The position numbers and the translations under genes are program-made. Positions 1 through 8,243 of a DNA stretch of 64,000 nucleotides are shown in pieces. The stretch lies in the NCBI GenBank assembly GCA_963749895.1, contig CAVVOG010000003.1, positions 124,001 through 188,000 of the forward strand, read 5' to 3'. Position 1 is the first letter of the stretch; each line of letters opens with the position of its first letter. This DNA is from AC-51 sp963749895 (lineage in GTDB: Bacteria; Actinomycetota; UBA4738; HRBIN12). Below the pieces are notes generated by a model that saw nothing but the letters and a program-made list of their open reading frames with translations, did not search any database and was not told the origin of the DNA.

Positions 1-1
1 G

Positions 2-1021
<1,020 letters not shown>

Positions 1022-1054
1022 CCGTCGGGCCGGGGCCATCCGTGGTCGGGCGGC

Positions 1055-1060
1055 TAGGAT
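1055..1060 (+). promoter_or_regulatory. -10 box of folD (leaderless)
   Basis: TAGGAT, 7 nt before the ATG at 1068. That spacing puts the transcription start at or next to the start codon. It also argues for the 1068 start, because the in-frame ATG at 1059 lies inside the box. Confidence 0.6.
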
Positions 1061-1067
1061 GCCGCGC

Positions 1068-1928
1068 ATGACTGCGAGGATCATCGACGGCAAGGCGATC
1101 GCGGCCCAGGTCCGGGCCGACGTCGCGGTGAAGGTGGCGGCGCTCCAGGCTCGCGGGGTGACCCCCGGGCTCGCGGCGGTCCTGGTGGGGGACGACCCCG
1201 CCTCCCACGTCTACGTGGGTTCGAAGGAACGGGCCTGCGCGGAGGTGGGGATGTACTCGGAGCGGGTCGAGCTGCCCGCCGACACCTCGCAGGAGGCCGT
1301 GATCGCCGAGATCGAGCGGCTGAGCGCCGACCCGCGGATCAGCGGGATGATCGTCCAGCTCCCGGTCCCCGGCCACATCTCCGAGCTCGCCCTGCAGATG
1401 GCGGTCGCCCCCGAGAAGGACGTCGATTGCCTCGGGCCGACGAACGTCGGACTCATGGCGCGCGGGGCGGGTCTCTTGCTGCCGGCCACGCCGTTCGGCG
1501 TGGTCGAGTTGCTCGTCCGAGACGGCCACGAGATCGAGGGCAAGGACGTCGTGATCGTCGGGCGGAGCGGCCTCGTCGGGCTCCCGCTCGCCCTCATGCT
1601 CGCCCAGAAGAACGACCGCGCGAACGCCACCGTCACCGTCGTGCACACGCGGACGACCGACATGGCCGCCCACACGCGGCGGGCGGACATCCTGGTCGTC
1701 GCGGCCGGCGTCCCGAACGCGGTGACCGCCGACATGGTGAAGCCCGGCGCGGTCGTGATCGACGTCGGGATCAATCGGACCGAGTCGGGTCTCGTCGGCG
1801 ACGTGGACTTCGACGGTGTGAAGGAGGTCGCCGGCGCGATCACGCCGGTACCGGGGGGGGTCGGGCTGATGACCGTCGCGATGCTCCTGGTCAACACCGT
1901 GAACGCCGCGGAGGCGCAGGCCGGGTGA
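1068..1928 (+). CDS. folD: FolD, methylenetetrahydrofolate dehydrogenase/cyclohydrolase
   Basis: Interconverts 5,10-methylene-, methenyl- and 10-formyl-THF using NADP; cytosolic. The 286-residue length is normal for the family. It starts ARIIDGKAIAAQ. The substrate-site motif YVGSKERACAEVGMYSE carries the catalytic Lys, and QLPVPGH, PEKDVDCLGPTNVG and the nucleotide-binding IVGRSGLVGLPLA follow. The C-terminal TPVPGGVGLMTVAMLLVNT is the second family signature. ATG 1068 was chosen over ATG 1059 because the -10 box overlaps 1059. The stop overlaps the next gene's GTG (GTGA), so the reductase gene is translationally coupled. Confidence 0.95.
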   Translation: MTARIIDGKAIAAQVRADVAVKVAALQARGVTPGLAAVLVGDDPASHVYVGSKERACAEVGMYSERVELPADTSQEAVIAEIERLSADPRISGMIVQLPVPGHISELALQMAVAPEKDVDCLGPTNVGLMARGAGLLLPATPFGVVELLVRDGHEIEGKDVVIVGRSGLVGLPLALMLAQKNDRANATVTVVHTRTTDMAAHTRRADILVVAAGVPNAVTADMVKPGAVVIDVGINRTESGLVGDVDFDGVKEVAGAITPVPGGVGLMTVAMLLVNTVNAAEAQAG

Positions 1929-2845
1929 GCGCCCGCCGCGGCCGGCTCGCCGCGCTGCTCGGGGCGGGGCGGTTCGTCGTCACGAGCGAGGTCGTCCCGC
2001 CGCGGTCCGCGTCCGGTGGCGCCGTGACCGAGCGGGCGCAGGGGCTCGTGGGATACGTCGACGCCGTGAACGTCACCGACAACCCGACCGCGAGCGCCCA
2101 CATGTCGCCGCTCGCGGGTGCCCGGTTCGTCGCCTCCGCCGGGATCGAGCCGACGCTCCAGCTGACGGCGCGCGACCGGAACCGGCTGGGGCTCACGGCT
2201 GACCTGCTCGGCGGATGGGCGCTGGGGGCCCGCAACCTGATGTGCCTCAGCGGGGACCCGGTCGCGATCGGTGACCATCCCGAGGCCGTGAAGGTCGACG
2301 ACCTGTCCGTGAACGAGCTCGTCTCCCTCGCCCGGCGTCTTCGCGACGACGGCACGACGTTGGCCGGTGCCGAGGTCGACGATCCGCCCGCGTACACGAT
2401 CGGGGTGGCCGACGTGCCCCTCGCCGATCCGTACGACCCGGCGAGGCTGGAGGGCAAGCTCGACGCGGGTGCCGAGCTGATCTGGACCCAGATCGCCTAC
2501 GACGTCGAGGCCCTCGCGGGGTGGGCCGACACGCTCCGTGCCCGCGGGGTGTTCGAGCGAGCGAAGGTCCTCGTCGGGCTGGTCCCGCTCCGGAGCGCCT
2601 CCCAGGCGTCGTTCATGGCTGAGAAGCTCCCCGGCGTGCGGGTCCCCGAACGGTTCGTGGCGACGCTGCAGGCCGCGGGCGAGGACGCCGAGTCCGTGGG
2701 GACCGAGCTCACGGTCGACGTCGTACGGGCCGTCCGGGAGCTCCCGGGGGTCGCGGGCGTGCACGTGATGGGGATGGGGCGCGACGACCTGGTGCGCGCG
2801 GTGATCGGAGGCGCCGGGCTGTTCCCGCGTCCTGCGGCCCCCTGA
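1925..2845 (+). CDS. metF: Methylenetetrahydrofolate reductase (MetF family)
   Basis: Probable flavoprotein reducing 5,10-methylene-THF to 5-methyl-THF, the methyl donor for methionine synthesis. Its 306 residues fit the catalytic-domain-only bacterial form. Visible features are the N-terminal beta strand FVVTSEVVPPRSASG, the substrate segment YVDAVNVTDNP, the NLMCLSGDP strand before the flavin site, and LIWTQIAYDVE, where MetF proteins usually have TQ. The start is GTG 1925, overlapping the folD stop by 4 nt. The family is clear. Some actinobacterial homologues are only distantly similar to E. coli MetF, so the electron donor cannot be told. Confidence 0.85.
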   Translation: MSARRGRLAALLGAGRFVVTSEVVPPRSASGGAVTERAQGLVGYVDAVNVTDNPTASAHMSPLAGARFVASAGIEPTLQLTARDRNRLGLTADLLGGWALGARNLMCLSGDPVAIGDHPEAVKVDDLSVNELVSLARRLRDDGTTLAGAEVDDPPAYTIGVADVPLADPYDPARLEGKLDAGAELIWTQIAYDVEALAGWADTLRARGVFERAKVLVGLVPLRSASQASFMAEKLPGVRVPERFVATLQAAGEDAESVGTELTVDVVRAVRELPGVAGVHVMGMGRDDLVRAVIGGAGLFPRPAAP

Positions 2846-2849
2846 GCCC

Positions 2850-3968
2850 TCAGCCGCGATCGTCGATCGGGACGTAGACGCGGTCGGTCGGTCCCACGTA
2901 GTCCGAGCCCGGGCGGATGATCCGGTTGTTCGCGTACTGCTCGCGGATGTGCGCGGTCCAGCCGGCCATCCGGGCGAGCGCGAACAAGGGCGTCATCAGG
3001 TCGGTCGGGATGCCCAGGACGTGGTACACGCCGGCCGCGTAGAGGTCCACGTTCGGATAGAGGCCCTTCTGCTCGAAGGTCGTGGCCTCGAGCGCCTCGA
3101 AGATGTCCGTCCAGATCGGCTCGCCGCGTCGCTCGCCGAGATCCCGGGACATCTCCTTGAGCACCGTGGCGCGCGGGTCCATCGTCCGGTAGACGGCGTG
3201 CCCGAACCCCATGATCTTCCCGTGGGCCTCCAGGCGTTCCTGCACGTAGGCCTCGGCGTTCTCGGGCTTCCCGACCTCCTGGGCCATCTTCATCGACTCC
3301 TCGTTCGCGCCGCCGTGTAGCGGGCCCTTCAGGGCGCCGATGCCTGCCGTGACGGCCGAGAACATGTCGGACAGGGTCGAGGCGACCACCCGCGCGGTGA
3401 AGGTCGAGGCGTTCATCGTGTGGTCGGCGTACAGCGTGAACGTGGTGTCGAGGGCGTCGGCGTCGGCGGGGTCGGGCTCCTCGCCGTGCAGCATCCACAG
3501 GAAGTTGGCGGCGTGGGACAGCGTCGGGTGGGGCGCGATCACTTCCTGACCGGTCCGAACCCGGTGATAGGTGGCGATGATCGTGGGGGTCAGCGCGATC
3601 AGCCGAAGCGCTTTGCGCCGCTGCGCCTCGGCGGACTCGTCCCAGCCGTCGGGGTCGAAGGCCGAGGACGCCGAGATGCTCGTGCGCAGCATCGACATCG
3701 GTGAGGTGTTCTGGGCCAGGGTCGGCATCAGGCGCGCGAGGAAGGGCGACAGGGTGCGTTCGACGCGCAGGAACGCGACGAGCTCGTCGAGCTGCGCTCG
3801 GGTGGGGAGGTCGAGGTGATGGAGGAGGTAGACGACCTCCTCGAAGGATGCGTTGCGTGCCAGGTCGCCGATCTCGTACCCGACGTACCAGAGGCGTCCG
3901 TTCGCCCCGTCGATGTCGGAGAGGTTCGTCTCAGCGGCGACGACCTCCCGGAGGCCCTTCTCGCCCAA
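2850..3968 (-). CDS. gltA: Citrate synthase
   Basis: Condenses acetyl-CoA and oxaloacetate to citrate, the entry step of the TCA cycle; 372 residues, the short (Gram-positive/archaeal-like) type. Catalytic elements are GPLHGGANEE (first His), GFGHAVYRTMDPRA (second His) and YPNVDLYAAGVY (Asp). DHTMNASTFTARVVAST and SHAANFLWML are typical. The start is TTG 3968: the frame is closed by a TGA just upstream, and GAGGAG sits about 9 nt before it. It is divergent from idh1 and convergent with metF (4-bp gap). Its leader holds an 18-bp palindrome (3996-4013). Confidence 0.95.
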   Translation of the reverse strand: MGEKGLREVVAAETNLSDIDGANGRLWYVGYEIGDLARNASFEEVVYLLHHLDLPTRAQLDELVAFLRVERTLSPFLARLMPTLAQNTSPMSMLRTSISASSAFDPDGWDESAEAQRRKALRLIALTPTIIATYHRVRTGQEVIAPHPTLSHAANFLWMLHGEEPDPADADALDTTFTLYADHTMNASTFTARVVASTLSDMFSAVTAGIGALKGPLHGGANEESMKMAQEVGKPENAEAYVQERLEAHGKIMGFGHAVYRTMDPRATVLKEMSRDLGERRGEPIWTDIFEALEATTFEQKGLYPNVDLYAAGVYHVLGIPTDLMTPLFALARMAGWTAHIREQYANNRIIRPGSDYVGPTDRVYVPIDDRG

Positions 3969-3995
3969 AGCCCTTCAGCTCCTCACGTGCATCGT

Positions 3996-4013
3996 GCCCG
4001 GGGCGCCCCGGGC
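3996..4013. promoter_or_regulatory. 18-bp perfect palindrome in the citrate synthase leader
   Basis: GCCCGGGGCGCCCCGGGC is its own reverse complement. It lies between the citrate synthase -10 box and its TTG start, in the divergent gltA/idh1 region. It could be an operator or a short hairpin near the ribosome site. G+C-only palindromes also arise by chance at this base composition. Confidence 0.35.
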
Positions 4014-4023
4014 GGTGTCTGTC

Positions 4024-4029
4024 AGGATA
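4024..4029 (-). promoter_or_regulatory. -10 box of citrate synthase gene
   Basis: Reads TATCCT on the minus strand, leaving a leader of about 50 nt with a GAGGAG ribosome site. This is one of the minority of leadered promoters here. Confidence 0.45.
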
Positions 4030-4079
4030 GTCGGCGGCCCCGAACCCGGCCAAAGTGACGCACGACACGACGGACGGAC

Positions 4080-5156
4080 ATGACCCACCGCGTGACCCTG
4101 ATACCCGGCGACGGCATCGGCCCCGAGGTGGTCGAGGCCGCGCGGCGCTGCGTCGAGGCCACCGGCGTCTCCGTCGCGTGGGACCGCCAGGACATGGGAG
4201 CGGGCGCGTACGCGCGGACGGGCGATCCGCTCCCGGTCGCGACGCTCGATTCGATCCGTGCCACGCGCGTCGCGCTGAAGGGCCCGATCGAGACCCCGGT
4301 CACGAGCGGGTTGCGGAGCTCGAACATGGCGCTGCGCCAGGGCCTCGACCTCTACGCGAACGTCCGGCCATGCCGGCTCTATCCGGGGGTGCCATCGGTC
4401 TACGAGCAGGTCGATCTCGTGGTCGTCCGCGAGAACACCGAGGGGATGTACACGGGCCAGGAGCTGGCGATGGGGACCGACGCGGTCGCCGAGCTGATCG
4501 CGTTCATCTCCGAGACCACCGGTCGCACCGTCCGGCCCGACAGCGGCATCTCGGTCAAGCAGATCTCCGAGTTCGGGTCGGAGCGGATCGTCCGGTTCGC
4601 GTTCGGGTGGGCGGAGCGGTTCGATCGGGCGAAGGTCACGGCCAGCCACAAGGCGAACATCATGAAGTTCTCCGACGGGCTGTTCCTCGAGGTGGCACGG
4701 GCGGTGGCGGAAGAACACCCGTCCGTCTCGTTCGACGACCGGATCATCGACGCCCTGTGCATGCAGCTGATCCAGGCACCCGAGCGGTTCGACGTCCTCG
4801 TGATGCCGAACATGTACGGCGATCTCGTGGCGGAGCTCGGCGCCGGACTGATCGGCGGGACGGGCATCGCGCCGGGGGCGCACTTCGGCGACGATCTGGC
4901 GGTGTTCGAGGCGACCCACGGCACCGCGCCGTACCTGGCCGGGACGAACCGTGCCGACCCCCTGGGCGTGATCCTGTCGAGCGCCATGATGCTCCGGCAC
5001 GTCGGGGAGACCGAGGCCGGGGATCGACTCGAGGCCTCGGTCGCCGCGGTGCTCGCCGACGGTCGATCCCTGCCGTACGACCTCCGGGCACCGGAGGACG
5101 ACCGCCCCGCCGCGGGGACCTTCACGGTCGCCGACGTGGTCATCGCGGGCCTGTAG
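4080..5156 (+). CDS. Isocitrate dehydrogenase, paralogue 1 (IDH/IPMDH family)
   Basis: Beta-decarboxylating dehydrogenase of 358 residues, converting isocitrate to 2-oxoglutarate. N-terminal VTLIPGDGIGPEV is the family hallmark. SSNMALRQGLDLYANVRP matches the isocitrate-binding Ser-x-Asn-x-x-Leu-Arg pattern rather than that of isopropylmalate dehydrogenase. ENTEGMYTG, SHKANIMK (catalytic Lys) and NMYGDLVAELGAGLIGG (metal-binding Asp) follow. The coenzyme loop HGTAPYLAGTNRADP matches neither the usual NAD (Asp-Ile) nor the NADP (Lys-Tyr) pattern, so cofactor use is uncertain. It is followed 69 bp later by mdh. A second paralogue lies at 7103-8185. Confidence 0.88.
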   Translation: MTHRVTLIPGDGIGPEVVEAARRCVEATGVSVAWDRQDMGAGAYARTGDPLPVATLDSIRATRVALKGPIETPVTSGLRSSNMALRQGLDLYANVRPCRLYPGVPSVYEQVDLVVVRENTEGMYTGQELAMGTDAVAELIAFISETTGRTVRPDSGISVKQISEFGSERIVRFAFGWAERFDRAKVTASHKANIMKFSDGLFLEVARAVAEEHPSVSFDDRIIDALCMQLIQAPERFDVLVMPNMYGDLVAELGAGLIGGTGIAPGAHFGDDLAVFEATHGTAPYLAGTNRADPLGVILSSAMMLRHVGETEAGDRLEASVAAVLADGRSLPYDLRAPEDDRPAAGTFTVADVVIAGL

Positions 5157-5186
5157 CCCGGCCGGACCGCGCCTCTCGGCGGCGGC

Positions 5187-5192
5187 TAGCAT
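5187..5192 (+). promoter_or_regulatory. -10 box of mdh
   Basis: TAGCAT, followed by a leader of about 27 nt that contains the AAGGAG ribosome-binding site before ATG 5226. mdh may therefore be transcribed separately from idh1. Confidence 0.45.
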
Positions 5193-5225
5193 GGGGCGCA
5201 TCGCCGACCCCGAAGGAGCCGTGTC

Positions 5226-6158
5226 ATGAAGATCACCGTCGTGGGGAGTGGATTCGTCGGCCAGACGGCCGCGATGCGCATGCTCGAGCGGAACTACGCC
5301 GAGGTCGTGCTGATCGACATCGTCGAGGGCAAGCCCCAGGGCATCGCGCTCGACCTGAAGGAGGCCGCGCCCGTCGAAGGCTACGAACCCGCGATCACGG
5401 GGACGAACGACTACGCGGACACCGCGGGCTCGGACATCGTCGTGATCACGGCGGGTCTCCCGCGCAAGCCGGGGATGAGCCGGATGGACCTGCTGGAGAT
5501 GAACGCCGGGATCATGAACGACGTGATCGCGAAGGTGGCCCCCGGGTCGCCCGACGCGATCGTGATCGTCGTGTCGAACCCGCTCGACGAGATGACGTTC
5601 CTGGCCTCGCAGGCGAGCGGGTTCCCCAAGGAGCGCGTGATGGGCATGGCCGGTGTGCTCGATTCCGCCCGCCTGCGCTTCTTCATCGCCGAGGAGCTGA
5701 GCGTGTCGCCGAGCGTCGTCGACGCGATGACGCTCGGGTCCCACGGGGACGCGATGCTCGCCCTGCCCCGCCAGGCGACGGTCGACGGGAAGCCGTTGCC
5801 CGAGCTCGTGGACGAGGCGACGCTCGAGCGGCTGTTCCAGCGGACGCGCGACGGCGGCGCCGAGATCGTGGGTCTGCTCAAGACGGGCTCCGCGTACTAC
5901 GCGCCCGGATCGTCGGTCGTCGCGATGGTCGACGCGATCGTGAACGACACGAAGGAGGTCCTGCCGGTCTGCGCATGGACCACCGGTCAGTACGGGGTCT
6001 CGGACGTCTACCTCGGGGTACCCGCGCGCCTCGGGCGGGGTGGTGTGGAGGAGATCGTCGAGCTCGATCTGAACGAGGACGAGCTCGGGAGGCTCCGTGA
6101 GGCGGCCGAGCAGATCCGCGCGAAGTGCGCGGATCTGTCGCAGCTCCCGGCGTCCTAG
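5226..6158 (+). CDS. mdh: Malate dehydrogenase (LDH-like type)
   Basis: Oxidises malate to oxaloacetate with NAD in the TCA cycle. It has 310 residues. The N-terminal Rossmann motif is VVGSGFVGQTAAMRM, with the acidic strand end LIDIVEG indicating NAD. SNPLDEMTFLA, MGMAGVLDSARLR and the active-site His in LGSHGDAMLALPRQ are diagnostic; the Arg residues in AGLPRKPGMSRMDL form the substrate loop. ATG 5226 has AAGGAG 8 nt upstream. Its TAG shares the tetranucleotide CTAG with the stop of the convergent membrane protein gene. Confidence 0.96.
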   Translation: MKITVVGSGFVGQTAAMRMLERNYAEVVLIDIVEGKPQGIALDLKEAAPVEGYEPAITGTNDYADTAGSDIVVITAGLPRKPGMSRMDLLEMNAGIMNDVIAKVAPGSPDAIVIVVSNPLDEMTFLASQASGFPKERVMGMAGVLDSARLRFFIAEELSVSPSVVDAMTLGSHGDAMLALPRQATVDGKPLPELVDEATLERLFQRTRDGGAEIVGLLKTGSAYYAPGSSVVAMVDAIVNDTKEVLPVCAWTTGQYGVSDVYLGVPARLGRGGVEEIVELDLNEDELGRLREAAEQIRAKCADLSQLPAS

Positions 6159-6769
6159 GCGCCCGGTCCGTCCGAGCCCTCCGGGGCTTCCGCCCCGGCG
6201 GGCTCGCCCACGCCGGGGGTCCGGCTCGCCCAGGACAGCACGAGGACCCCGCCGATCACGCCGGCGAGCCCTCCCGCGATCGCCAGGTACGGACCTGGGC
6301 CGACGCGTGTGAACGCACCCACCTCGTCGAGGAGGTCGTCGATCGTGGCCCGGATCTGGTCCTCGGGGACCGCCGCGGCCCGCGCGATCGCGGCGACCAG
6401 CGTGTCGTCCTCGACCGGTTCGAACCGTGAAGAGGCGGTCATGACGAAGGCGCTCGCCACCGAGAGCGCGATGAACCCCGCCCCGATCACGAGCGTGGCG
6501 GCCGCTCGACGGAGCCGTGACGACGAGGCCATCCGCGTCGCGAGCACGGCGACCAGCATCACGAGCGCGCAGATCAGGACGACGACCCCGTCCCACACGT
6601 CCGTGCCCCTCGTGACCGTGCTGATCCCCTCGGCCACCTCGATGCCCACGGTCACCCACGTCAGGGTGGCGCCCACGCCGGCCAGGAGCGCCCCCGTCGC
6701 GGTGACCAGGAACCCTGCGAGGCGCAGGGGAGAGGGACGTGACGTGTCGAGGGGGGAGTGTCGGTCCAT
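6155..6769 (-). CDS. Predicted four-helix membrane protein, unknown function
   Basis: A 204-residue protein of unrecognised family. Hydrophobic segments are seen near residues 15-38 (LAGFLVTATGALLAGVGATL), 55-75 (VVVLICALVMLVAVLA), 87-108 (LVIGAGFIALSVASAFVMT) and 165-188 (YLAIAGGLAGVIGGVLVLSW). A soluble loop of about 55 residues precedes the last helix. The C-terminal tail is Glu/Pro/Gly-rich. ATG 6767-6769 (MDRHSPLD) was chosen because the open frame further upstream reads into low-complexity sequence antisense to the next small gene. Function unknown. Confidence 0.7.
   Translation of the reverse strand: MDRHSPLDTSRPSPLRLAGFLVTATGALLAGVGATLTWVTVGIEVAEGISTVTRGTDVWDGVVVLICALVMLVAVLATRMASSSRLRRAAATLVIGAGFIALSVASAFVMTASSRFEPVEDDTLVAAIARAAAVPEDQIRATIDDLLDEVGAFTRVGPGPYLAIAGGLAGVIGGVLVLSWASRTPGVGEPAGAEAPEGSDGPGA
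6181..6198 (+). terminator. GC-rich hairpin, candidate mdh terminator
   Basis: CCGGGGC-TTCC-GCCCCGG: a 7-bp perfect stem with a 4-nt loop, 22 nt after the mdh stop. It lies inside the 3' coding part of the convergent membrane protein gene, so one sequence serves both. There is no T-tract, as is common in actinobacteria. Confidence 0.4.
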
Positions 6770-6832
6770 GCGCGCGAGTCTCGCATCCGATGCATCTTCG
6801 GCCAAGGACGGTCGGTCCTCGCGTGGCGCACC

Positions 6833-6838
6833 TACGAT
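6833..6838 (+). promoter_or_regulatory. -10 box of the small Cys-rich gene (leaderless)
   Basis: TACGAT, 9 nt before ATG 6848, matching the leaderless pattern of the window. Confidence 0.5.
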
Positions 6839-6847
6839 GGATGGACG

Positions 6848-7012
6848 ATGAGCAGGTTCTCCGATGAGCTGCGCGAGCACAGCAGGAACTTCTTCACGAA
6901 CTGGTCCGATTCCGACCTCCCGTTCGGGCAGCGGACGAAGACGCTCGTGAAGAACCGCGCGAAAGCGCTCGCGAAGGGCTGTTGCGGAAACCACGGCCAG
7001 CCCGGCTGTTGA
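6848..7012 (+). CDS. Small Cys-rich protein, possible selenoprotein or readthrough gene
   Basis: A 54-residue basic, soluble protein ending KGCCGNHGQPGC before TGA 7010-7012. The four Cys and one His near the end suggest metal or redox chemistry. ATG 6848 fits a leaderless start. Beyond the TGA the same frame stays open for 28 more codons with G/C in nearly all third positions, encoding a His/Asp-rich tail (DHDDGHDHGHAH) that ends 3 bp before the stop of convergent idh2. A strong hairpin with a GGTC loop starts 13 nt after the TGA. Two readings are possible: a 54-residue protein plus a separate small ORF, or one protein of about 83 residues with the TGA recoded. The short CDS itself is well supported. 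Confidence 0.7.
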   Translation: MSRFSDELREHSRNFFTNWSDSDLPFGQRTKTLVKNRAKALAKGCCGNHGQPGC

Positions 7013-7099
7013 CGGGTGGATGCCGGGGGCTCCGGTCGGGGCCCCGACGACGTCCCGCACGACCACGACGACGGCCACGACCACGGCCACGCGCACTGA
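7013..7099 (+). other. In-frame His/Asp-rich extension after TGA, with SECIS-like hairpin
   Basis: Twenty-eight sense codons in the frame of the preceding Cys-rich gene, ending at TGA 7097-7099. The last 17 codons encode DDVPHDHDDGHDHGHAH and all end in G or C with A at most second positions, the composition expected of real coding sequence here. Bases 7026-7045 form an 8-bp stem (one T-G pair) closing a GGTC tetraloop at 7034-7037. Bacterial SECIS elements are stem-loops just downstream of UGA with a G early in the loop. A GTG at 7016 could instead start an independent 27-residue peptide. The complementary strand is also open, so the composition argument is not decisive. Confidence 0.4.
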
Positions 7100-7102
7100 G
7101 GG

Positions 7103-8185
7103 CTAGCTGGGTCCGGCCTCCCACGACGTGACGGCCACGGCGATCTCCTCGGCCACCTGCATCGTGGTCGCCGAGCCGGCCAGGTCGGGGGTGCGGACCT
7201 CGCCACGCCGGAGGATCTCGTCGACGGCCCACTCCACGTTCTCCGCGGCCAGGCGCTCCCCCAGGTGTCGAAGCATCATCGCGCCCGACAGGATCATCGC
7301 GATCGGGTTCGCGAGGCCCCGCCCGGCGATGTCGGGGGCGCTGCCGTGGACGGGCTCGAAGACCGCGTACTCCCATCCGATGTTGGCCCCGGGGATCAGC
7401 CCGAGACCCCCGACGAGCCCCGCGCACAGGTCGCTGATGATGTCGCCGTAGAGGTTCGGCAGGAGCAGCACGTCGAAGTCGGTCGGGACCTTCGCGAGCC
7501 GGCTCGACAGGTGGTCGATCTGGGTCTCCTCCCAGGCCACGTCCGGGTAGTCGAGCGCGTCCTGGCGCGCGGTCGACAGGAACAGCCCGTCGGAGTACCG
7601 CATCACGTTCGCCTTGTGGCCCAGGGTGATCTTCCGGCGACGGTTCGCCCGGACGTACTCGAACGCGAACCGCACGATCCGGTCGGTGCCGCCCACGCTG
7701 ATCGGCTTCAGCGTGATGCCGGCGTCCTCACGGATACCGAGCCCCGCCAGGGCGGCGAGCTTCTCGCGGAGCGCCGTGACCTCGACCGAGCCCCGTTCGT
7801 ACTCGATCCCCTGATAGAGGTCCTCCGTGTTCTCGCGGACGATCACGAGGTCCACACCTGGATGGCGTGTCACGACGCCCGGCAGGGACCGGGCGGGCCG
7901 GACCGCGGCGAACAGGTCGAGCCCCTGACGCAGGGCCACGTTGACCGAGCGGAACCCGGTCCCGACCGGCGTGGTGATCGGCCCCTTCAGCGCGACCCGG
8001 TCGCTCCGGATCGACTCGAGCGTCTCCTCGGGGAGCAGTTCGCCGACGTCCTCGAGCGCGCTCGAGCCCGCCGGACGTTCGGTCCACTCGATCCCGACGT
8101 CGGCGGCATCGAGGACCAGCCGGGCTGCCGCCGCCACCTCGGGGCCTATCCCGTCACCGGGGATCAGGGTTACCCTGTGCGCCAT
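7103..8185 (-). CDS. Isocitrate dehydrogenase, paralogue 2 (NAD-type loop)
   Basis: A 360-residue IDH/IPMDH-family enzyme, clearly related to the 4080 gene over its whole length. It keeps VTLIPGDGIGPEV, the isocitrate-type SVNVALRQGLDLF, ENTEDLYQG, GHKANVMR and NLYGDIISDLCAGLVGG. Its coenzyme loop HGSAPDIAGRGLANP has the Asp-Ile pair typical of NAD-dependent members, unlike paralogue 1. This points to NAD use and a role in the oxidative TCA cycle; a homoisocitrate or isopropylmalate role is less likely from the Ser-x-Asn motif. ATG 8185 follows TACCCT by 8 nt (leaderless). Confidence 0.88.
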   Translation of the reverse strand: MAHRVTLIPGDGIGPEVAAAARLVLDAADVGIEWTERPAGSSALEDVGELLPEETLESIRSDRVALKGPITTPVGTGFRSVNVALRQGLDLFAAVRPARSLPGVVTRHPGVDLVIVRENTEDLYQGIEYERGSVEVTALREKLAALAGLGIREDAGITLKPISVGGTDRIVRFAFEYVRANRRRKITLGHKANVMRYSDGLFLSTARQDALDYPDVAWEETQIDHLSSRLAKVPTDFDVLLLPNLYGDIISDLCAGLVGGLGLIPGANIGWEYAVFEPVHGSAPDIAGRGLANPIAMILSGAMMLRHLGERLAAENVEWAVDEILRRGEVRTPDLAGSATTMQVAEEIAVAVTSWEAGPS

Positions 8186-8193
8186 CGCCGGTC

Positions 8194-8199
8194 AGGGTA
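8194..8199 (-). promoter_or_regulatory. -10 box of idh paralogue 2 (leaderless)
   Basis: TACCCT on the minus strand, 8 nt before ATG 8185. Confidence 0.55.
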
Positions 8200-8243
8200 G
8201 CCGTCCGCCGTCACGTCCGGCGTCGGGAAGGGGGGTTCCGACC

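Noticed and set aside
1211..2764. Long open frame on the minus strand opposite folD and metF
   Set aside because: No family motifs; composition is explained by the complementary frame of high-GC genes, and both plus-strand genes are clear.
6410..6430. CGGTTCGAACCG palindrome considered as a LexA box
   Set aside because: It lacks the 4-nt spacer of the SOS consensus and lies inside a coding region.
3975..6659. 894-codon minus-strand open frame under idh1 and mdh
   Set aside because: Arg/Gly/Asp-rich low-complexity translation without motifs; antisense shadow of two certain enzymes.
6770..7096. N-terminal extension of the 6155 membrane protein to GTG 7096
   Set aside because: It would add an odd Val/Ala-rich run antisense to the His-rich tail. 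The ATG at 6769 gives a normal membrane protein, and the plus-strand small gene has a promoter.
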